The notes under the pieces are model-generated. The model worked only from the letters and a program-made list of their open reading frames with translations, searched no databases and was not told where the DNA came from. A stretch of 47,933 nt of DNA, taken from Arthrobacter sp. ISL-5. Lineage in GTDB: Bacteria; Actinomycetota; Actinomycetes; Actinomycetales; Micrococcaceae. The translations under genes and the position numbers were made by a program. Shown in pieces: positions 41,509 to 47,933 of this stretch; position 1 is the first letter of the stretch, and each line of letters begins with the position of its first letter. Location of the stretch: the NCBI RefSeq assembly GCF_018613835.1, contig NZ_JAGGPM010000037.1, forward strand, positions 1 to 47,933. Direction: 5' to 3'.

Positions 41509-42774
41509 ATGACCAATATTGCCCCGCCCCTCACCGCACGGGCCGCTCCGCCGATGGAACCGGCTGCGCCCACAGGCTTTCCGTGGGTGCCGATCCTCGT
41601 TCTCGGGTTCGCCTGGTTCCTCGCCGTCGCCATCGAACTCAGTCCTGCCGGGCTGCTCGGTGGCATCGCGGCCGACTTGAACATCAGCACTGCGGCCGCC
41701 GGGACGCTCACTACGGCCTATGCACTCGGGAACGCGATCCTGGTACTCCCGCTGACGGCGCTGGCCCTGCGCTTCTCGCGGCGGAGTGCACTTAACGCCG
41801 TCATGGCCGCTTTCGTCGCGAGCAACGTGATCGTCGCCGTGGCACCGACCCTGGTCCTCGCCGACGCGGGCCGGTTCATGGGCGGCGCCTGCTACGCGTT
41901 GATCTGCACTCTCTTCCCGGCAGTCGCCGTTCGCATCGCCGGGCCGCGGCACGCCGGGAAGGCGATCACCGTCGTCTTCGCCGCCACCAGCCTGGGCATT
42001 GCACTCGGTGCGCCCCTGGCGTCGTTGGCAGGAAACGCATTCGGTTGGCGTGTCACGTTCGCCGCTGCAGCCGCGCTTGCCCTGATCGCCGGCGTACTGA
42101 TGTCCTTCATCGTTCCCGCCGTGCGGGAACGCCAGGACAAAGGCCTGTCGTTGATACAGACAGCCCGTCTGCCCGGAGTGCTGCGTGTCGCGACCGGGTG
42201 GGCGCTGGTCATGCTCGCCCACTTTGTCGTCCTCACCTATATCGAGGCCTACCTCGAGGACTTCGGCGCTCCGACGTACATCACCAGCGTCATCCTGTTC
42301 CTGATCGGCGCCAGCGGACTCGTCGGCACGATCCTGATCGGCCGGCTCTCCTCCCGCTCAGTGTTCGCCGCCCTCCTGGCCGCACCCCTCACCGTCGCCG
42401 CCGGGTTCGCCGTGCTGTTCCTCAGCGGCGGGAACCTGCTCGTCGTTCTCATCGCCGTCGCTGTCTGGGGGGTCGGCATCGCGGCCGCAGTCGTCGTCTA
42501 CCAACAAGCCATCCTGCTTACCGGACGCCGGGCACCCGAAACGGCAACCAGCATCGGCGTGCTCCTCGCCCAGGCCGGCTTCGCCGCCGGCGCGACCGTC
42601 GGAGGCGTCACCCTCGACTCCTTCGGCGTCGCCACCATCCCCCTGGCCGCCCTCGCCTTCGTCGTCGGATCGATCATCATCGCCACGACACTTCGAAATA
42701 CCATCCGCAACGCGACCCCACAAGCCCCTGGCGCAGAAACCGCACTACCTCAGACACCCCCGAAAAAGGACTGA
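41509..42774 (+). CDS. MFS exporter (AraJ/drug:H+ antiporter-1 type)
   Basis: 421 residues with about twelve membrane helices. Landmarks are the first helix VPILVLGFAWFLAVAIELSP, AADLNISTAAAGTLTTAYAL, DAGRFMGGACYALICTLFP, the central loop AVRERQDKGLSLIQTARLPG, and TATSIGVLLAQAGFAAGATV. ATG 41509 after GGAAACAGGAAGACC, preferred over an in-frame 5' extension through the hairpin. Members export sugars, arabinose-type compounds or drugs. The cyclophilin-like lipoprotein gene follows after 2 bp. In cluster 1 only the first 20 codons survive. Confidence 0.92.
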   Translation: MTNIAPPLTARAAPPMEPAAPTGFPWVPILVLGFAWFLAVAIELSPAGLLGGIAADLNISTAAAGTLTTAYALGNAILVLPLTALALRFSRRSALNAVMAAFVASNVIVAVAPTLVLADAGRFMGGACYALICTLFPAVAVRIAGPRHAGKAITVVFAATSLGIALGAPLASLAGNAFGWRVTFAAAAALALIAGVLMSFIVPAVRERQDKGLSLIQTARLPGVLRVATGWALVMLAHFVVLTYIEAYLEDFGAPTYITSVILFLIGASGLVGTILIGRLSSRSVFAALLAAPLTVAAGFAVLFLSGGNLLVVLIAVAVWGVGIAAAVVVYQQAILLTGRRAPETATSIGVLLAQAGFAAGATVGGVTLDSFGVATIPLAALAFVVGSIIIATTLRNTIRNATPQAPGAETALPQTPPKKD

Positions 42775-42776
42775 CC

Positions 42777-43301
42777 ATGAAAAAAGCAATAACACTGATG
42801 ATCGCAACGGCCACGGTTCTCGCCCTAGCCGCTTGTTCCCCCGCATCATCATCGACGCCGACCGCATCGCCCAAGTCCGCATCCCCATCCACCACAACTA
42901 TCCCGTCGAACGCCGCCGAGTCATCGGCCCCAGCCCAAGCGCCAACGGGCGGCACGCCGATCACCGTCACCGCCGGAGATGTGGTCATGACCGCGACCCT
43001 CAACGACAGCCAAGTCGCCCAAGACTTCGCCGACACGCTTCCGGTCACACTGCCCTGGTTCCGCAACGCCGGCATCGAGTACATCACCGAACTCTCCGCC
43101 CCCATGACAGAAACCGGACCGTTCTACACGGACGTACAGCCCGGAGACATCGTCTACTACAACCCCCTCGACAGCATCACCATCATCTACGAGGAAACCA
43201 GTTCAGTTCCTACCCTCACAAAAATGGGAGAGATCACCTCGGACCTGAGCGTATTCGCTGACCTCCCCAACGATGTAGACATGCGCATCGAGCTCGGCTG
43301 A
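42777..43301 (+). CDS. Cyclophilin-like fold lipoprotein
   Basis: 174 residues. Signal peptide with lipobox LALAAC (Cys 20), then a Ser/Thr/Pro-rich linker (residues 21-60) and the domain: ITVTAGDVVMTATLNDSQVA, LPVTLPWFRNAGIEYITELS, GDIVYYNPLDSITIIYEETS. This is the cyclophilin-like fold family (DUF3830/PF18050-like) often beside aldo/keto reductases and SDRs; it lacks the peptidyl-prolyl isomerase residues. The export signal places it outside the membrane, unlike many cytoplasmic relatives. Start ATG 42777, 2 bp after the exporter stop. An IS256 remnant begins right after its stop codon. Confidence 0.88.
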   Translation: MKKAITLMIATATVLALAACSPASSSTPTASPKSASPSTTTIPSNAAESSAPAQAPTGGTPITVTAGDVVMTATLNDSQVAQDFADTLPVTLPWFRNAGIEYITELSAPMTETGPFYTDVQPGDIVYYNPLDSITIIYEETSSVPTLTKMGEITSDLSVFADLPNDVDMRIELG

Positions 43302-43302
43302 G

Positions 43303-43945
43303 CGTCTGTCAATTTTCGGTGTAGCTGGGGTTGTCTTTTCTAGCTCCTGCCGGCGGTAAGCGTCCGTCGAAGGTGACACCGAAGGCGTGAGTGCGGCCTT
43401 CCAGCGGTTGCTCCAGCGTTTACGGCCCTTGCCCGTGGGATCGAGGCTCATGATCGCCAAGTAGACGCACTTCAGCGCTGCCTGCTCAGTGGGGAAGTGA
43501 CCGCGGGCGTTCACCGCTCGGCGGAGCCGGGCGGTGATGCTCTCGATCGTCGTGCAGATCACGGTGCGGATCTCGTTGTCGAACTGCAAGAAGGGCACGA
43601 ACTCGGCCCACGCGTTGGGCCAAAGCCCGATGATGGCCGGGTAACGCTTCTCCCACTTGCCGGAGAACTCCGCGAACCGGTCCAGCGCGCCCGCCTCGCT
43701 CGGTGCGGTGTAGACGGGCTTGAGGTCCTTGGAGATCTGCGACCAGTCGTTCTTCGAGGCATAGCGGAAGCTGTTGCGTAGGAGGTGCACGATGCAGGTC
43801 TGCACGACGGTCTGCGGCCACACCGCCGCGACCGCGTCCGGCAGCCCCTTCAGCCCGTCGCAGACCACGATGCAGCAGCCGGCCACGCCGCGGTTCTTGA
43901 TCTCGGTCAGCACCCACAGCCAATACTTGGCGATGACCCAGGAAG
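43303..43945 (-). mobile_element. IS256-family transposase, truncated remnant
   Basis: The minus strand reads WVLTEIKNRGVAGCCIVVCD (second catalytic Asp), GLKGLPDAVAAVWPQTVVQT, CIVHLLRNSFRYASKNDW, then CTTIESITARLRRAVNARGH (Glu region) and RWSNRWKAAL. The family normally has TTNAIES; the two residues NA are missing here. A further frameshift follows, and the true end (AGARKDNPSYTEN) is in another frame. The sequence GTCTGTCAATTTTCGGTGTA next to 43303 resembles an IS256 terminus. The N-terminal half is absent. Confidence 0.8.
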
Positions 43946-44100
43946 GCAGGCGTATATGATCCGACAATTTCCTTGATAGCACCGATGATCATGGGTCCGG
44001 TGAACCCGCTCAGGTTGCCGACGGAGTAATCAGGCCAATACCGGTCGCGGCACCTACACCGGTCAATAGCTGGGAAGGAACTGACCAGAAGAGAGCTAAC
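43946..44100 (-). pseudogene. MFS transporter fragment (anion:cation symporter type)
   Basis: QLLTGVGAATGIGLI in one frame and SVGNLSGFTGPMIIGAIKEI then VG in the next, joined over a one-base slip near 44025. The pattern N-x-x-G-x-x-GP is the late-helix signature of ACS-type MFS proteins. About 45 codons survive between the IS256 piece and the hydrolase piece. Confidence 0.65.
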
Positions 44101-44189
44101 GACCCGGCTGCAACTGCAGGCTAAGAGTAAAACGTCTTCTAGGAGCAGTCCCCTGCCTGTTCTTAACCACATAATGGAATTCCGTCAAC

Positions 44190-44530
44190 GAGATGGCGGA
44201 CAGGGGAGTGGCCCCCAGAGTAAACCGTTGGCTCCGCCGACAGCGAGGGAGGGAACGCTGAACTTGGCAATGCGTGCCTCGTTGTCCCTTACGTCCTGGC
44301 CAACCATGCGGTAGTAGGCGACGCCTGCCCGCAATGCATCGGGCGTTGTGTTCGTCCACAAGTATTCCTCGACTGCGTCGGGGGTGATGCTGTCCGGCGG
44401 TGGCCGTAGTTGAGGAAGAACCAGCCGAAATATTGGTGCTCGCGGCCTTCGATAAGCGCCGGGACGTAGAGAACGTGGCCTCCCGCAGCCTCGGGAACGC
44501 GTCCGTGCGGACCACCCCGACCCGCCAAGG
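44190..44530 (-). pseudogene. Epoxide-hydrolase-like alpha/beta hydrolase fragment
   Basis: EGREHQYFGWFFLNYGHRRT in one frame, then DSITPDAVEEYLWTNTTPDA, LRAGVAYYRMVGQDVRDNEA and VPSLAVGGANGLLWGPLP in the next. This matches the cap and third strand of epoxide-hydrolase-type alpha/beta hydrolases. The nucleophile elbow and the terminal histidine are absent, and at least one frameshift lies near 44395. Inactive. Confidence 0.68.
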
Positions 44531-44599
44531 ACGATATTCTTCAACTGGCGCCGAACGGCTCCCCCCAGGGGGCACGGGGTGATGACAACCGCAATCCCC

Positions 44600-44705
44600 G
44601 CCCTCGGTTATCTCTTTGCGCTGTTGCTGGCGAGCAGCCGGACGCGATCACGGCCGTCGGTGGTGGCATCGCATTGATCGGAGTGCTGCTACACCGCTTC
44701 CCGGC
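44600..44705 (+). pseudogene. EamA/DMT-type transporter, C-terminal scrap
   Basis: LGYLFALLL followed, one base out of frame, by EQPDAITAVGGGIALIGVLL and HRF. The E-x-x-x-x-x-x-x-GGxxIxxGV pattern is the last helix of EamA drug/metabolite transporters. About 35 codons only. Confidence 0.5.
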
Positions 44706-45141
44706 TGATGCCGTAGTCGCTGGCGAGGCCGGATTGGGAGCTCCACAGAAGTATCCGTTAATAAAAAATCTTTTATAGGCGGTCGTACTTTTCTATAGAC
44801 GTTCCTCCGACGCCCACGCCACGGAGAGAAGACGTAGATAACCCTAGTGCGGCCAATGGCTCAAGCTGCAAAATCAAATGCGCGGCTGTCGGATACTGCG
44901 GGGTTCCATAGCCCGATGGCCCGACGAACGGTCACCGGACAATGCTACGAACTGCCCTGCGTGTGGAGTCGGAGTACGAAAGTCTCCCCAACGCGCACTG
45001 CCCCTGCAAAAGTTCCCTTTGGTCCCCAGAGACGGTCCATACTCGACACATTTGTCACGCGTGTCACATTTGCTTGTCACCGTACATGACACCTTTCCTA
45101 GGCTTAAGGGGTTCAGCGTTCCCGAGCCAAGGAAAAACTCC
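44706..45141. other. Leader region upstream of the SulP/carbonic anhydrase gene
   Basis: No supported gene. It contains a strongly AT-rich island (TTAATAAAAAATCTTTTATA near 44758-44780) and, close to the next gene, an array of TGTCAC motifs annotated separately. Confidence 0.4.
45053..45092. promoter_or_regulatory. Array of TGTCAC motifs upstream of SulP/carbonic anhydrase
   Basis: TGTCAC occurs at 45053-45058, 45062-45067 and 45075-45080, and the related TGACAC at 45087-45092, spaced 9, 13 and 12 bp. The last TTGTCAC could double as a -35 element with TAGGCT (around 45099) downstream. The regular repetition in 40 bp suggests a regulator-binding region. Regulator unknown. Confidence 0.35.
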
Positions 45142-47443
45142 ATGCCTCATTCATCAGGTTCCGCCACCGTCCCCAACGACGCCCACAGCCCGCCGGGCCG
45201 AAGACCCCAGAGAATGAAGAAACCAAGTTTCCTCAGCTCCCTCGGCGCCGACCTTCCCGCATCACTCGTGGTCTTCCTCGTCGCCCTCCCGCTCTCACTG
45301 GGCATCGCCGCAGCGTCGGGAGCACAAGTCATGGCTGGCCTTATCGCGGCGGCCGCCGGAGGCATTGTCGCGGGCAGCTTGGGCGGCTCCCCATTGCAGG
45401 TGAGCGGCCCAGCGGCCGGCCTGACCGTCGTCGTTGCCGGTCTGGTGGACGAGTTCGGCTGGCAGGTGACGTGTGCGATCACCGCTGCTGCCGGCGTCAT
45501 GCAACTGCTACTGGGGGTCAGCCGCGTAGGGCGCGCCGCGCTGGCCGTGTCGCCCGTGGTGGTCAAGGCCATGCTGGCCGGCATTGGCATCACGATCATC
45601 CTGCAGCAGTTGCACGTTCTGCTGGGCAGCCACGCAGCCGGGTCCGCGGTTGAGAATCTAGCTGCCCTTCCAGCGGCCATCACCAACGTGGAGCTGCATT
45701 CCGCCCTGCTAGGCCTGGCTGTCGTGGCCATTCTTCTTGGCTGGAGGTACGTCCCGAGTACGGTGCGGAAGATTCCGGGCCCGCTTGCTGCCGTCGTCGC
45801 GGTCACCGCACTGTCCGTGGCGGTAGCCCCTGGCGTAGAGCGCATCAGCTTCAGCGGTTCACTGTTCGATGCCGTTGCCCTCCCCAGCCTGCCCGACGGC
45901 AACTGGCGTGCCGCGGCAATGGCAGTCATCACGGTGGCCCTGATCGCGAGTATCGAGTCCTGCTGTCCGCTGTTGCCGTGGACAAGATGCATGCCGGTGC
46001 CCGCACCGACCTCAACCGCGAGCTCGTCGGGCAAGGATCGGCCAACATGGTCTCTGGCATGCTCGGCGGCCTCCCGGTGACTGGCGTGATCGTGCGCAGC
46101 GCCACCAACGTTGAAGCCGGCGCCGTCAGCCGGGTGTCCGCCATCCTGCACGGCGTCTGGGTCTTGGTGTTCTCCGCCCTGTTCGCCGGCCTCATCCAGC
46201 TGATTCCGCTGGCCGTGCTGGCGGGGCTGCTGTTGGTTATCGGGGCAAGGCTCATCAACGTCGCCGACATCAGGACGAGCCTGCGCACCGGCGATCTCCT
46301 TGTCTACGTTGTCACCCTGGCCTGCCTTGTGTTCCTTAACCTGCTCGAAGGCGTGATCATCGGCCTCGCACTGGCTGCCATGTGCGTTTTGTGGCGCGTG
46401 CTGCGGGCGCAGATCCATGCACAGACGCCGTCTGCTGATTCGCTGCCCTGGCGCGTCACCATCGCCGGTTCCTGCAGCTTTTTCGCCCTGCCACGGCTCA
46501 ACCGTATCCTCCATTCCGTGCCCGAGGGCCAGGACGTCGTAGTCGACCTCAACGCCGACTACCTCGATCACGCTTTCCGCGAGGCTCTGCTCGCCTGGCA
46601 GCAGCAGCACCGGAACACAGGCGCGACCGTGACTCTCGAGGAGCACGGCACCACGGCCTTCCGCGATGCCGCGGACAACACACCCCAGCGCCAGGACCCC
46701 CGCGAATTCCCGCTGCCGCCCCGCACATCCTGGCAGCCGTCACCTCTGGACAGCGCCAACCAGGCAGAGGACGACGACGGCGGGCGGCTGCCGCTGCGGT
46801 CAATCCTCCTGGGCATCGACAAATACCACCGGCGCTACGCGCACAAGGTTCGGCCGCTGGTACAGGATCTCACCGAGGGACAGAATCCGGACACACTGTT
46901 CGTCGCCTGCGTCGACTCCCGGGTTAACCCGAACCTCATCACCAGCAGCGGCCCCGGTGACCTGCTGACGCTCCGGAACATCGGCAACGTCGTGTGCAGC
47001 GACGGCCACGATGCCTCGATTGATTCGACGCTGTCTTTCGCGGTCAAGGGATTGTCCGTGGACTCTATCGTGGTCTGCGGCCACTCCAACTGCGGCGCCA
47101 TGAAGGCCGTGCTGGCTGATGCCGAAGGTGCTTCGAATGCCGCACTGGGAGCGGGCTCGATGCTTGGTTGGAACACGCCCGGCCGAGCTACTGCGAACTC
47201 GTGGCCGGTCACCCCGTGGCTTTGGCCGCTGAAGCGGAAGGGTACAGCCACCTCGACCAACTCAGCATGGTCAACGTCGCCGTCCAACTCAGAAAGCTCG
47301 AAGAGCACCCGGTCACCGGTCCCGCCTTGGCTTCCGGACAGGTACAAGCCATCGGGCTGTTCTACGACATCCGCACGGCCCGCGTTGTCCTGGTGACTCC
47401 GGACGGCATCGAGCGGCTGGACCCGAGCATGGCCGTTCACTAA
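45142..47443 (+). pseudogene. SulP anion transporter fused to beta-carbonic anhydrase, two frameshifts
   Basis: ATG 45142 with AAGGA eight bases upstream. Residues ~25-450 form a SulP transporter (SLGADLPASLVVFLVALPLS; GSLGGSPLQVSGPAAGLTVV; then MVSGMLGGLPVTGVIVRSAT). A linker and degenerate STAS-like region precede a beta-carbonic anhydrase with zinc ligands and dyad in FVACVDSRV and VCGHSNCGAM. The chain ends GIERLDPSMAVH. It needs frame changes near 45960 (GAGTCCTGCTG, one C short) and near 47152 (GGGCTCGATGCTTGG). Corrected, it would be ~765 residues and couple bicarbonate transport with CO2 hydration. Either newly broken or a sequencing artefact. Confidence 0.85.
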
Positions 47444-47514
47444 CCGGCGGTGCTCCGCGACCCACTCTGACGCAGCGGTCTGCAGGACGGTCTAGGCTAG
47501 CGAATCCACAAGAC

Positions 47515-47933
47515 CATGCGGAACATTTTCCGCGCGAAATTCTCCTCGTCGGCGGCTCCCTGACGCTCCTTTTCGCCTTCTTCTACATTGGCACCGCCTA
47601 CCTCACCAGCTATGCCACCAGCCCCACGGGTATGCAGCTGAGCCGCGTGGAAGTACTGAGCACCGGCATCGTTGCCTCGCTGTTCGTCGCCGCCGCCACC
47701 CTGGCGTCCGGCGTTCTCTCGGACCGCTTCGGCCGCAAGAGGGTCATCGCCACCTCCTGCATCCTCGCAGTGCCCTGGTCCCTTATGTTGTTCCCGATCC
47801 TCAGTGCCAACACCGTTTTGGCTTTCGGTCTCGGGCTGACGGTCACCGTGGTGATCTTCGCTATCGCCTATGGCCCCACCGGGGCACTCCTTCCGGAGCT
47901 CTTTGAGGGCCTGTATCTCTTAAGTACCCCCTG
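47515..47933 (+). pseudogene. MHS-type MFS transporter, 5'-truncated fragment
   Basis: The frame from ~47539 reads EILLVGGSLTLLFAFFYIGT, STGIVASLFVAAATLASGVL, SDRFGRKRVIATSCILAVPW (the D-R-x-G-R-K loop) and FAIAYGPTGALLPELFE. This is the C-terminal half of metabolite:H+ symporters of the MHS type. There is no start codon or ribosome-binding site at the front. After LPELFE the similarity to this family stops near 47910, and the sequence TGTATCTCTTAAGTACCCCC follows, possibly a mobile-element end. The window ends in it. Confidence 0.75.

Noticed and set aside
40267..42222. Long 651-codon minus-strand frame
   Set aside because: It is the antisense of the aldo/keto reductase, DUF2255 and MFS genes; composition is Gly/Arg/Asp-rich with no family motif.
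42045..42776. Upstream extension of the cyclophilin-like lipoprotein frame
   Set aside because: It overlaps the MFS gene in another frame and is Arg/His-rich; the signal peptide clearly starts at 42777.
45147..46646. Long 499-codon minus-strand frame
   Set aside because: Antisense shadow of the SulP gene in GC-rich DNA; no membrane or domain features.
1..47933. tRNA, rRNA and riboswitch signals
   Set aside because: No cloverleaf with a T-loop GTTCGAA-type core in context, no rRNA-like tract and no known riboswitch core was recognised by eye. A covariance-model scan would be decisive.

Overview
The window looks like an accessory region of a high-GC actinobacterium of the Arthrobacter / Pseudarthrobacter type (Micrococcaceae). 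The grounds are GC-rich third codon positions, GTG and TTG starts, DUF309, DUF2255 and YegP-type small proteins, MmyB-like XRE regulators and actinobacterial transporter types. This placement comes from protein style, not from a marker gene. No tRNA, rRNA or CRISPR array was seen.

Layout. 1-4.3 kb: the 3' end of nhaA, then a translationally coupled minus-strand operon (small membrane protein, Crp/Fnr regulator, thioredoxin). The operon is sandwiched between two direct copies of a ~670-bp block (nhaA 3' end, bidirectional hairpin, sulP 3' end). 4.6-5.6 kb: a graveyard of transposase, transposition-ATPase and SRAP-peptidase fragments. 5.7-9.8 kb: an intact three-gene glycine betaine/choline-type ABC uptake operon with a fused double permease. 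10-21 kb: a low-density, decaying stretch. It holds a degraded IS3 element, a matrixin fragment and truncated crcB, EAL, aldehyde dehydrogenase and integrase pieces, with a few intact genes between them (DUF309, VOC, YegP-like, alpha/beta hydrolase, a small conserved protein).

21.2-26.6 kb and 35.6-43.3 kb: two related redox clusters (cluster 1 and cluster 2). Each has an MmyB-like XRE regulator, short-chain dehydrogenases, aldo/keto reductases and a DUF2255 protein. Cluster 2 also has an old-yellow-enzyme-type oxidoreductase, an MFS exporter and a cyclophilin-like lipoprotein. Each cluster keeps only scraps of genes that are whole in the other. I infer a reductive carbonyl/enone detoxification and efflux function.

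26.6-35.0 kb, between the clusters: a carbohydrate locus. A HAD phosphatase starts exactly where cluster 1 breaks off, 20 codons into an MFS gene. Next come a ROK repressor, a divergent ribose-type ABC importer, a 2-hydroxyacid dehydrogenase, an aldose-epimerase-like protein and a Gfo/Idh/MocA oxidoreductase. The substrate is unknown.

43.3-44.8 kb: another graveyard (IS256-type transposase, MFS, epoxide-hydrolase and EamA pieces). 45.1-47.4 kb: a SulP transporter fused to a beta-carbonic anhydrase, broken by two single-base frameshifts. The window closes in a 5'-truncated MHS-type MFS transporter.

Many otherwise well-conserved genes differ from an open frame by a single base. Either the region is decaying or the assembly has indel errors; this should be settled before the pseudogene calls are trusted.
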